Shown here: one piece after another, positions 12,229 to 22,343 of the stretch
Layout of the letters: each line of letters starts with the position of its first letter
Position numbering within the stretch: the stretch's first letter is position 1
Assembly (NCBI GenBank): GCA_009103225.1
Contig: RHPI01000560.1
Span: 467,015 to 531,014 of the forward strand
Reading direction: 5' to 3'
DNA length: 64,000 nucleotides
From: Chlorokybus atmophyticus
Lineage: Eukaryota > Streptophyta > Chlorokybophyceae > Chlorokybales > Chlorokybaceae
Program-made: the position numbers and the translations under genes
The notes under the pieces: model-generated
Told to the model about the DNA's origin: nothing
The model's input: the letters and a program-made list of their open reading frames with translations, nothing else
The model's database searches: none

Positions 12229-12321
12229 ATGCATGAAGTGCCACTGGAGGTAACAGATCTGATTGGAGAGTGGCGGAATGGCGTTGCCAATCCCCCGCTA
12301 CCACCGGCTGCTCCCCCATAG
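11133..12321 (+). pseudogene. decayed OTU-like cysteine protease, copy 2
   Basis: This copy has the same blocks as copy 1, with catalytic cysteine at about 11670-11672 and histidine at about 12181-12183. Unlike copy 1 the last frame continues past the histidine block for about 40 codons (HEVPLEVTDLIGEWRNGVA) to a stop at 12319-12321, probably the original C-terminus. The stops and frameshifts are the same as in copy 1, so decay preceded duplication. Confidence 0.5.
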
Positions 12322-12929
12322 TGCTGTGCCAACGCCTCAGGCCTCGCCTTCGTGTGCTAGGCAAGAAGTAGCCGACTGTTCTGCACATCCTGCTTCCCCT
12401 CAACCACAGCCACATGCTCGCAATAACACAATTCAGCACCCTCCCTTCCGCGAAAACTCACTGGCCACCGCACTCTGACCATCCGGAGGCATCTCTATCA
12501 AGAAGCAGCGGTAGCTTGCCCTCTCCGTCTAAGCTTGCCACATTGATCCCAGCTTGTCTTCTTGGTAAAGAGATTGATCGAGGTGTCATAAGATTTGCGC
12601 TAAACGACAATGCTCGACCTCATGGGGCAACATGCAGCCGTAGAGGAGCGGGAGGCAACCAACAAGCGCAAGGCTGTGGAGCAAGAGAATAACGCCTTAC
12701 CTCCTCTGAGTAACAGCCCCACAAAGTGCGCCTGCCAGAATGTGCAGGCCAACCACAAAAAAAAAAAAGAAGAAGATTGTTGGAGTAAGGGACGCTAACA
12801 AGACCACAAAAGCAAAGGTGAGGCATTGTTAAAATGTAGTTAGAAGAAGCACAGCGCCTTAAAGCCTCGCTGGGGCTGACTGTGTGTCCTAAGTATGCAC
12901 AAGCGGGTTTACAGCGTCATGTAGCTGCT
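12322..12929. other. no gene supported; degenerate coding-like sequence
   Basis: Fragments of proline-, serine- and lysine-rich reading frame are present (for example around 12610-12798, ending in a poly-lysine stretch). No domain is recognised. It is probably decayed mobile-element sequence continuing the surrounding cluster. Confidence 0.35.
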
Positions 12930-12953
12930 CAGCATCGTCCATAGAGACAGCCG

Positions 12954-13568
12954 GTGCGGCATGAGCTGCCTAAGCTCAAACCACCGATGTGCAGACGCTT
13001 CAGAGGGCTGACTCGTTGTGCAAAAGAGTTAAACGCCCTGAAACCCAAACATAACATGGCCATCCGCAATATGTTGTTGCCCCTTGCCGTCCTCGATGTG
13101 ATGATGTTGTTGCTGCCGCAGCAACCCGGCAATGTGCAAGAGCTATCCGCGGAGTAGAACTTCGACTTGCTGCAAAAGATGTACCTGTTGATGTCAACTG
13201 ATACGGGTCGAGATGTGTGCCACTACCTAAGCAGATATATTGGGTGGCAAGTAAAACCATTCGAGCTGTACTTGGCATGCTTTGGCTGGCAGTGGCTGTA
13301 TGTCATACGGCACATCGAGCTGATTCCGTGGAAGCTCGACGAAGATGACAATGCGGGGGAGTACACGAGTGATGACAGCCATGTTGAGGGCTTGGATGAA
13401 CGCATGCTGAACGGGACCACCAAGACCAGCAGGTGTATGGCGTCAGATGGGCGTCAGGTGATCGAGCAGGCAGTGGAGCGTTATGCTACGCCATTTAGAT
13501 GGGAGTCGCTGCGCTTGCAACGCGATAACAGGGGCAGCTTGCACACCCGCGTGCACCATGCGTGCTAA
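12954..13568 (+). pseudogene. unknown mobile-element ORF remnant
   Basis: Two plus-strand frames (12954-13157 and 13167-13568) lie end to end and look like one protein broken by a stop. The first is basic then hydrophobic; the second contains YLSRYIGWQVKPFELYLACF and an acidic stretch with DEDD. I do not recognise the family. It ends just before a poly-C/N assembly gap at 13586-13593. Confidence 0.3.
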
Positions 13569-13593
13569 ATTGTCGCATTGAAGAGCCCCCCCN

Positions 13594-14818
13594 AAGAAAT
13601 CTACTAACCTTGTGGGTGCCTTAAAGTGCTTAATCCGTAGAGACACCTTGCATGCATTTGGCCTATGCACATCTGCTTGTGAGCACGTGTCGTTGGCTTT
13701 TGTGTTCAACACAAGAGCAACACTAAAGACGTGCCTGGCTTGCAGAATCTGTTTCGTGGATGGACGCATGCGTTCGTTCGCATTGTCGTAGATAGCAGCA
13801 AGCAGGTGGTCAATGATGCCTCCCAGCACATGCATTGCGTCAGGCGCGAAGGCGAGAGTAGCAGTCAGCTCCCGGCACCCGCAACTGTTGCCAACCCCAC
13901 TGTGCATTCTGTTGCCAAACCACATTGCCTAGTTACACGGAAAGCCATCTATCTTCACAAATGCCGGTAATTTGTGACCATTACCTCCTCGACATGCATG
14001 GAGTGCCGCTTTTTAAAAGCCTTGGCTGTCTGGCGTGCATTCGTAACACCGTTATGCAAGTCCGCCCGCAGTTGTCATATTGCTGGTGTGTAAAACGCCT
14101 TGGTTCTCTATTCCGCGTCCTCATCCATCTCCAACAGATCTGATTTGGTGACGAGACAATCATTGCAAAGGTGTCGTGTATGGTTGCCCGACATAGTGCA
14201 AGTGTGGCAGTCTCCTGCAACACGACAAACTCAGACGCTCCACTAACAACATCCTCCATGATCAGTTTGCCGGCAGGCTGCATCCGATTACAACCATGCA
14301 TGCCCATTACCTGCAAGTAGCTGATGTAGTTGGCAAGTGCGGAAAACACACCATGTTCGACGCCATTCGGGTCAATGAGCTGCAGACCTTCCCAGCTAGC
14401 CCGCTTCACATCCCTAACACTACATGCAAAGTGTCATGAAAACTCTCACATTTTCAAATTGGGAACGCTTCCTTGCCTTGCGCCTAGGTGGGATGCCCGG
14501 CCACTGCGTGAACCACCGGTAGAAGCGCTATTATAACAACCCCCATGGTGCTAGCATACATGTCCCAACTGTAGTTGGCAAGCGATGCTATCAGAGGGTA
14601 CTACCCTCTGGCTAGTAGCCAGAGCGCCTGCCCGCGCTGTCCTGCGTGGTCTTGTCATCGTACACAATTACAGGCGCCAAGTAGGACGCTTCCCCCACTC
14701 CTCTCTTCAAATCCACCTCAACATCTTTCCGCCCGTGGAAGGATGGCCAAAGCTGTGCTCGTCACCACTGTACTGCAGATTGAAACCATTAGCGGCATGT
14801 GGATTGCCATACAGCCGC
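13594..14818. repeat. 1,225-bp duplicated transposase segment, copy 1 (minus-strand coding)
   Basis: Near-identical to 18536-19760 (offset 4942). It holds the same minus-strand transposase pieces, including the PDAMH block and the VYDDKT block. Its left border coincides with a run of seven C and one N, so this copy may be an assembly duplicate rather than a genomic one. Confidence 0.85.
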
Positions 14819-15480
14819 GCGGATGGGGAGACGCCCTGTTGCAAGCAAGCGGTGTGCCATGTCTGCATCATATCACAGCAGAAGAATGTGGCAAATAAAT
14901 CAAAGAAGCTATAAGCGTGTCCCTGCTGCAAGCAACCTCACCCGTTTTGGTCGCCACGCCTGCTGCAAGAAGCCAATGTGTCGGCGGTGATTTGGCCCCC
15001 GCCTTGATAATTGTGCATGTATTGTATTTTGTGTTGGACACCTGTGAACCATGTAGGTACATGTATAGTTGTAGCATGGTGCACCCGAGATCTGCTGTTG
15101 TTAGAAGCATTGGCCGTACATGTGTATGATGACTGCCCAACACATGAGTCAGTGCATGGCTGACAACCTTACTGGTTCAGAGCATGGTTGACAGCAATAA
15201 ACTCAGACTGCGCTCTGGGTTCCATGGAATGACAGCACATTATTTCTCTACAATCATGGTATGCGAGTATCCTTGTAATGTAGTACCATTAATGGATGGA
15301 GTACCATTCATGTTAATGTAGTACCATGCATGGTACTGTGATACCGTCCGTGGTACTGTCGTGCTTCACTTGAAGTGTTACTCATTTAATGTGCGTCAGC
15401 TGGCAACCCTGAATTGATGCCCATACCATAAAGTCTCGCTCAGTTTGTGGGCAGCCGTGCCGATTCATATTTTGCATAAT
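14819..15480. repeat. AGTACCAT palindromic repeats, no gene
   Basis: Near 15270-15362 the motif AGTACCAT and its complement recur. An 18-bp perfect palindrome AGTACCATGCATGGTACT is at 15320-15337. Related TACCAT/ATGGTA inverted repeats occur again near 20,650-20,830, so these may be ends or relics of a small inverted-repeat element. Otherwise no coding signal. Confidence 0.45.
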
Positions 15481-16472
15481 GTCGGCGGCAGCAGTTGAAT
15501 CCCCCATACTTAGGAGACCATGCTTGGTGTGCCCACAATGCAATGCGTACGTATGTGCCAATGGTCGTAGGCAATAAATGCGAGCACACTTAACCGAATG
15601 CCAGCGATTGCAGATAGTGTGCCACGGTTTTAATGCTGCTTGCTGGCATCACACCACACAATATCGACGTGTTTGGCTGCCGCCTCGGCAAAGTGCTATG
15701 CAAGGAGCCCGAGTTTTTCCATTGCGTGCAGTGCGTGTACAAATCGTGCTCGCGCTCATGCTTCGATTGGCGAGGGGAACCCATGCGCTTCTTCACATGG
15801 ACAATTCCGGGACATGTGGTTAGTGGACATGTGGTGGATGCTGTGGAGGTAATTCGGCAGAGTGGACAGCGATGTATCACCGCATGTGTTGGGCGTATGC
15901 TTATTTTATGCATGTTGAAGCTGTTGTCGCTTTCAGAGCAGTCTTCCATGGTGTGGGCGTGGGCAGTTCCACCCCCTGGCCGCTGTAGAGGAGGCAGACC
16001 ATCGACCGTTGGACAGGGCACTAAATCGGCTGCGAAACGCAGTTAAGTTGGGACGCGAGCAGCTGATCGGTGTGAGTGGCATGGTGCATTGGCCGCTGGT
16101 TGGGGAATGGTATGCGGGCGTTGCGGAGTCAAACAAGTGTCAGGTCAGCATCGCTTTTTGGCGCGCGAGATTGAGGACGCATTATATATGCATGGTGCAA
16201 TGGAAAATAGCTTTGCAGGGCAGCATCGTATAGTATCTGATAACGGTGATCGACGACAAACCACCAACTTCAAAGAGCACAACGTATTCGCGTACACATC
16301 AGTTGACGGGGCACGCCATGTTCTGCGCGCCGGACGAGAGAATGTCAGTCGCAAAGTAAGCCCGAATGGCATCATCGTCACTCCCTGGCTAGCGCCACGG
16401 CCAGCCTTGACCACATACATGCCATTTGACAACAAGCTTGCACGTACACGCAGACTAAGAGCACTCGACTAA
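15481..16472 (+). pseudogene. cysteine-rich ORF remnant upstream of the methyltransferase
   Basis: An ATG at 15481 opens a frame with a zinc-finger-like start (CLVCPQCNAYVC, then H-x-TEC after an in-frame TAA). Further on comes FFHCVQCVYKSCSRSCFDW (about 15718), also metal-binding in appearance. The last segment, 16089-16472, is open and reads RFLAREIEDALYMHGAMENS and then LARTRRLRALD. It stops at TAA (16470-16472) in the same frame as methyltransferase motif I directly after it. It may be an N-terminal extension of that enzyme or a separate protein. The family is not recognised. Confidence 0.35.
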
Positions 16473-17187
16473 CTTTGCAGCGGTGGCGGTGCTAGTGTCG
16501 GTCTATATCACGCAGGCTTTGACGTGACCGGGAGGGACATAAATCCCTCCTCTGAGCTCGCTGCCCTTTAAACACCGCGATGTATGCACCATGAGTGCTG
16601 GAGAAGAGAGCGAGTATAAGCTCATATGGGCCATTCCACCATGCCAGGCCTATTCAGGTGCTATCCCGGCACCTCAACGGGCGGCACATGGCACATCTTG
16701 AAGACTCTTATGCTACCGCTCGTCGACATATGCTGCTTGCAAGCCAGGTCAAATTTGTGATTATGAATGTGCCAGGAACAGCTTCCTCATTCGGACCCAA
16801 ATGTCCCTTTGTGGCACAATGCTTGGCCTATCCACCGTCCAACACCGTCTATTTGAGACACAGCCAATGGTAGCTACCCCACCAGCACGTTGCTCGCACG
16901 CGGGCAAGGCGGTTGGAATGCTATCACCGCACCTGTCCGCTAGCGCAAAGAAGACAATTGTGACATTAAACGCGCCGCAACAAATGTACCCGGTCTATGG
17001 CCTTCCAAGCACTAGAGGCGGCATTGCTGCAGGGGAAACAGCGTTGGGAGTGCCATTGATGACCTCAGCCGTTGCCATAGCGAATGCAGTTCCTGCCGCA
17101 ATGGTGGAGTGCATAGGGCGTTTTATGCTTACTATAATGGATATGCGCTGTGACTACCCTCCTGTGTCATGCAACTATGAGGCTTGA
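16473..17187 (+). pseudogene. decayed DCM-type DNA cytosine-5 methyltransferase
   Basis: The hallmark motifs of a C5-cytosine DNA methyltransferase occur in order. Motif I (SAM binding) is LCSGGGGASVGLYHAGFDV at 16473, followed by GRDINP. Motif IV with the catalytic cysteine is WAIPPCQAYS (Cys codon 16642-16644). Motif VI is FVIMNVPGT near 16754, where the usual ENV glutamate is replaced by methionine (16763-16765). Next is LCGTMLGL at 16813, then QHRLFET near 16849. A C-terminal block (AIANAVPAAMVECIG) ends at TGA 17185-17187. Three frameshifts and at least one stop separate the motifs. The LCGTM-L...HRLFE layout resembles phage-type DCM enzymes rather than plant MET1/CMT. It lies among transposase and protease remnants, so it was probably element cargo. 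Confidence 0.68.
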
Positions 17188-17959
17188 GTGTGGTGCACTG
17201 TATTGAGGCTTAATGCCACACAGCTGACTGATTGTTGAACAATGCATTCAACATTCAATTGTGGTGACAATTGTGCAATGACAGCTGCCCGGTATTGTAT
17301 ACGCCCACATGCAAAAGTCTTAGCATACGATTAGCAATGCCTAATTGACTGATATGCTTCACACTTAGAGTAGTAAGACAAGTATATGTGTCACGTGGCA
17401 GTGCAATGAACGTTCACCCAATACTTGCCGTTTTGCACACAGGCGCTGTTTTTGTGAAACATGGGAGCAGTTGGACAATGCCTTTTACTTGCTTTAAAGT
17501 CACAACATTGAGATGTGGACCCCCTCGACGCTTTTCCCATTATAGAGCAATGCACTTTGTGTCGCTCGTCACATCCAGCTGCGTGTACCAGCGAACAAAC
17601 ACAACCTCCTTCCACACGCTCGCCACTACCACCCCACACCACCACGCGCAAAGAAGTGGCTAAAGGAGTGGCCCACCACGTCACGTTCACACCGTCCTCA
17701 TCACCTTCCAACTCAAGTGCAAAGAACCAAGGCCGCCCATAGAACATCCCAGTTGCGCGCGCCATGCTGACTCTTGATGTCATGTACACCACTGCGCCTC
17801 CGTTCACCACGCAAACAGCACGCCACCCGTCGGCTAACTCCAGTTGTTCCCTCCTCCAACCAGCTGTCCAGGGTGGCAAGCAGCTTGTCGGCGAATGGAG
17901 TCTTCAGGGCGACTTAGCGGCTACGCGCAGAACTACTCCAGTACGGGCTAGACTCCCTC
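17188..17959. other. no gene assigned between methyltransferase and transposase
   Basis: A 162-codon minus-strand frame (17391-17879) is open and contains WFFALELEGDEDGVNVTWW. It could be a C-terminal part of the transposase or a shadow. There is not enough to assign it. Confidence 0.3.
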
Positions 17960-19810
17960 ATTGTCAGCACATCCATCTATAGCAACTTGTCCGTCTTCTC
18001 CTATATCATACAACAATGCTGCCGCACCTGCACCATGATCAAGCGCATCTCAGGATCTACGACCATGCCATCATCCCTCACATATTCCGCACAACTCAAT
18101 GCCTTCAGGATGCGCGCCTGGTAGTCCCGATTGTTGCCACCACGCGCCCACTATTTGATATTTTGGGCATGCGTTTGCTCCATGCGGTTGACGCTGAACC
18201 AATCTGAGTGTCCACTGCTGGCAATTGCCGACCAAAAATGAGTGAGCCGATGCATCTTCTGAATCTTCCAACCCAACTTTTGTGCGGAATATGACGACTG
18301 TAGCGGATTCAACACTGCAGATTTGTAGGCAGCCAGCTCATTGTCGGCTGTGGTTAGGGTCTCTCTTGTGTGTTTATACGCCTTGAGCAACTTCTTGTTC
18401 CACTTGGCAAGCGATGCGGCAGCAATGGTGAAGAAATCGTTGCCCTCACTGTCGAGCAGCAAACCGTCTGCAAGGACCGGCAGCAGCTGCAGCACCGCCA
18501 CTTTCTCCACCGCTTGAAAGGAGTGGTCGGACAAGAAGAAATCTACTAACCTTGTGGGTGCCTTAAAGTGCTTAATCCGTAGAGACACCTTGCATGCATT
18601 TGGCCTATGCACATCTGCTTGTGAGCACGTGTCGTTGGCTTTTGTGTTCAACACAAGAGCAACACTAAAGACGTGCCTGGCTTGCAGAATCTGTTTCGTG
18701 GATGGACGCATGCGTTCGTTCGCATTGTCGTAGATAGCAGCAAGCAGGTGGTCAATGATGCCTCCCAGCACATGCATTGCGTCAGGCGCGAAGGCGAGAG
18801 TAGCAGTCAGCTCCCGGCACCCGCAACTGTTGCCAACCCCACTGTGCATTCTGTTGCCAAACCACATTGCCTAGTTACACGGAAAGCCATCTATCTTCAC
18901 AAATGCCGGTAATTTGTGACCATTACCTCCTCGACATGCATGGAGTGCCGCTTTTTAAAAGCCTTGGCTGTCTGGCGTGCATTCGTAACACCGTTATGCA
19001 AGTCCGCCCGCAGTTGTCATATTGCTGGTGTGTAAAACGCCTTGGTTCTCTATTCCGCGTCCTCATCCATCTCCAACAGATCTGATTTGGTGACGAGACA
19101 ATCATTGCAAAGGTGTCGTGTATGGTTGCCCGACATAGTGCAAGTGTGGCAGTCTCCTGCAACACGACAAACTCAGACGCTCCACTAACAACATCCTCCA
19201 TGATCAGTTTGCCGGCAGGCTGCATCCGATTACAACCATGCATGCCCATTACCTGCAAGTAGCTGATGTAGTTGGCAAGTGCGGAAAACACACCATGTTC
19301 GACGCCATTCGGGTCAATGAGCTGCAGACCTTCCCAGCTAGCCCGCTTCACATCCCTAACACTACATGCAAAGTGTCATGAAAACTCTCACATTTTCAAA
19401 TTGGGAACGCTTCCTTGCCTTGCGCCTAGGTGGGATGCCCGGCCACTGCGTGAACCACCGGTAGAAGCGCTATTATAACAACCCCCATGGTGCTAGCATA
19501 CATGTCCCAACTGTAGTTGGCAAGCGATGCTATCAGAGGGTACTACCCTCTGGCTAGTAGCCAGAGCGCCTGCCCGCGCTGTCCTGCGTGGTCTTGTCAT
19601 CGTACACAATTACAGGCGCCAAGTAGGACGCTTCCCCCACTCCTCTCTTCAAATCCACCTCAACATCTTTCCGCCCGTGGAAGGATGGCCAAAGCTGTGC
19701 TCGTCACCACTGTACTGCAGATTGAAACCATTAGCGGCATGTGGATTGCCATACAGCCGCACGAGCCATACCTGCTCCGACCGAGAGCATTAACAGCCAT
19801 GCTGGCCTAA
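17960..19810 (-). pseudogene. CACTA/Plavaka-like DDE transposase remnant
   Basis: Minus-strand blocks appear in the order expected of tnp2/Plavaka-type transposases. They are SYLAPVIVYDDKTTQDS (aspartates at 19596-19601), matching the first catalytic D region; YPLIASLANYSWDMY then IALLPVV, matching the sPvylslxNi...llgylP region; a block with VFSALANYISY (19351-18923); FAPDAMHVLGGIIDHLL (Asp codon 18781-18783), matching PDxMH; and KMHRLTHF then MEQTHAQNIKYWARGGNN, matching the Hy...E..H...K...r.sN region. The blocks are in different frames, and a 17-base palindromic insertion at about 19547-19563 splits the first two. N-terminal parts may lie between 19,964 and 20,715. It is non-functional as read. 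Confidence 0.55.
18536..19760. repeat. 1,225-bp duplicated transposase segment, copy 2
   Basis: Near-identical to 13594-14818. Here the flanks continue the transposase reading on both sides, so this is the intact context. Confidence 0.85.
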
Positions 19811-21391
19811 AATTAGATACTGCATTACACAGATCTTAGCCGGCATGTATGTGACGCTGATGTCCTAGTCCTCAAGGTCTCCAGACTTGCGCGCAGGTCA
19901 GCCGCCACGTAGTTCTGATACGGCAGCACACTCGCATGTGTATATGTGACATGGCTCTACTGGTTAAAGCACATGCACCGCAAACCGTGAACACACCTTA
20001 GACTGAGAGAAAGCAATTGTGGTCCGGAGGTAGCTGGCCACATGCACATTGGTCTCCCACTGGAGCTCTTCCAACAGGAAGTGTGCATTTTTGATGCACT
20101 TGATGATTCGCCTCATGTCGGAGGCCAACAGGCCTTGGCCGCTGTTGCACTGCACGAATGCCACTGCAAAAGCATGCTTTGAGCCATACCACCTGGATTC
20201 CGACATGTGCGAAGGGACGCCTTCACTTCCATGTTATTGGCCACAGGTTTCTCAGACACACGCACACATCGAAAGCCCTCGTTTACTTCCTCCTCCTTCT
20301 ATTGCTGCTGTGCGTGTGTCTGCTGGAGGGGTCCTTTAGCATCAAGCATGTGCGCGTCCTGGATCGAACTCCCCGGTTCAACATGACTCGCACCGTACTG
20401 TAATGGACGCTGGTTGACATACAGCTTGATTTGCTTGCACACCCTGTTGCTAACAATGTGCATAAACCGAGCTGCGTGTGGCAAAGCACATGTGGCAATA
20501 CGGACAAGGGACTCCCATTGCTCACTACTGACGTCGACACAGGTGTCGCTAATGTAACCTGCATCGTCATATCCAGCAACACGCGCCACCGCCGCCGCCA
20601 CCGCCGCATGCCAGAGGCGGGAAACTTGGCCGCCATTCACTGGCGCAACGGCTCCGTCATACCATATTATGGTACGATCGTGCCATTGCACGTCCAGGGT
20701 GGGGTGAGATTGCATAAATATCCTGATTGTACCGTCTCACTGGTACGAACATGCCAAAAGGTACCATTGCGGTGGTACCCTTATACAGTGGCAATGACAG
20801 TTCGTACCATTGGCAAGTGCTGGCAATGCCAGTCCCTGTGCATGAAAACACTATTGATGGCTCCGCCAAGCTATGCCCTTACAGGGCGGTGATGCCGAGG
20901 GTATGTGTTGTTTGGTGGATCGTTCGCGGCGCTGCCAGGGCGTAGTGGGCGTTGTGGTCGAGGTCCGGAATGAAGCCCATGTTTGCACAGGGCGAGCAAG
21001 GTGCCGGTGGGTGTCCTTGGTGTTAAACCCCACCATGCCTAGCAAGGGCACAGCCAATGACAACAGTGATTTGGGCGATATCTTACAGGGCTCCCCCTTC
21101 GAGTGGGAAAAGGCATAATACAATACTGCCTCTAAGAATATCCGAACCACCAGCAGCTGCGACCACAGCGACATAATTAAAGGGACCAAACAAGATTGGC
21201 ATAATCAAGGTTGCATCTATGCACTGTCAATGCTAGGGTTCAGTTATCTTGCACATGCACATCCTTAAGTATCTTGCACATGATATACACTGTCAGTTCC
21301 ATATGCACACCCTCATGCACAGCCTCCAGTGTCATGCACATGAACAGCATGACCAATCTCGCAAATGCACAGCCTATTTCTACTTGCAGGA
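19811..21391. other. mobile-element-derived sequence, no intact gene
   Basis: Minus-strand segments such as GQGLLASDMRRIIKC (about 20,150) and a 138-codon frame (20715-20299) may be upstream parts of the transposase. An inverted repeat with 10-bp arms TGGTACGAAC/GTTCGTACCA spans about 20739-20811, with more TACCAT motifs around it. Nothing else is recognised. Confidence 0.35.
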
Positions 21392-22343
21392 GCTCACAAG
21401 TCGCAAAAGAGAAGCTGCGGAGTACCATGAACGGGTAATTGATGACCTAGTTTAATGTTTCCAGCATCAATGAAGCAGTTTGCTTGCAAATTGCCATGGT
21501 CAGAGAGAACCAAGAGCAGCGCGGCAGGCTGACTATCTGGCGGAGTGCGACAAAGCAAAAGACAAGGTGAGCATGTGTATGCTAATGGGCTAATCCTCTG
21601 GCAGCACGCCACTCCTATAACATTACCAAATGCAGGTGGTCACTTTCAAAGCGACCATCAAGCGCATGCGCGTGCACGGCGAGGTGCCGACATCCAAGCT
21701 GAAGGACGAAGTAGCTGCTATATTGTCAGCGAGCGAGGCAGCAGATGAAGATGACTTCAATTGTAACGGGAAGGTACATTAAATTACCACAAATCGACCA
21801 TACAAGCATCTAGTCTTTTATGGTCGAGTGGGCTGTGACATTGGTCAGCGGAGCTTGAGACCCGGGTTCGATTCCTGCCTTGCACTCGAATTCCGCGATC
21901 GTTGTTTCTCGATCCAGTAACCATCGTAAATGGTCATAAGTGCCATCATCGATGGGTCGCGACTTGCCTAATGGCAGTCGCGCCTGCGTTTAGTCGGCGC
22001 GGCAGGACGCGACCTGCCTATCGCGATGCGACCTGTGGGGCCGGCAGCGGTGCGCTATGCGCGCGTTGACCGGTATGGGCCTATATTGGTCGGTCCTTGC
22101 GGTAGGGCCGGTGACCGACCCTAATCAGACCCCTGGGATGATTCCCCAGCTGATGCGAGCCAGCTGCCGAGGACGTCAGCGTTCTTAAGTTGGGCGGAAT
22201 GTAACGGGAAGGTACAATCAATTACCACAAATTGACCATACAAGCATCAAGTCTTTTACGGTCGAGTGGGCTGTGACACCGATGTTGAAGCAGAAGACTT
22301 GTCGGAGGAGGAACATGAGGAGGGGGTTGAGGAGGAGTTCTGA
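21392..22343 (+). pseudogene. small charged protein gene split by a TRIM insertion
   Basis: Exon-like blocks with splice signals are present: ELTSRKREAAEYHERVIDDL after GCAG (21392), ADYLAECDKAKDK before a GTGAGC donor (about 21568), then VVTFKATIKRMRVHGEVP after TGCAG (21635). The last reads into the acidic ASEAADEDDFN at 21761. The frame is interrupted by the TRIM at 21762-22278 and resumes as the equally acidic DVEAEDLSEEEHEEG, ending EEEF with TGA at 22341-22343. The composition suggests a coiled-coil or DNA-interacting accessory protein of the element cluster. The family is unknown. Confidence 0.4.
21762..22278 (+). mobile_element. TRIM-like LTR mini-element 1 with tRNA-like boxes
   Basis: Two 79-bp direct repeats, 21762-21840 and 22200-22278, begin TGTAACGGGAAGG and end GGGCTGTGACA (TG...CA). 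They flank a 359-bp internal region without an ORF. The right repeat is preceded by AAGTTGGGCGGAA, a purine-rich tract. A tRNA A box TGGTCGAGTGGG (21821-21832) lies at the end of the left repeat, and a perfect B box GGTTCGATTCC (21865-21875) lies just inside, 44 bases apart as in tRNA genes. Flanking pentamers TCAAT and CCGAT match at three of five bases, so any target duplication has decayed. Confidence 0.75.

Noticed and set aside
21814-21890. A functional tRNA gene at the TRIM border
   Set aside because: A and B boxes are perfect but the acceptor stem does not pair, and the sequence is repeated as part of a mobile element.
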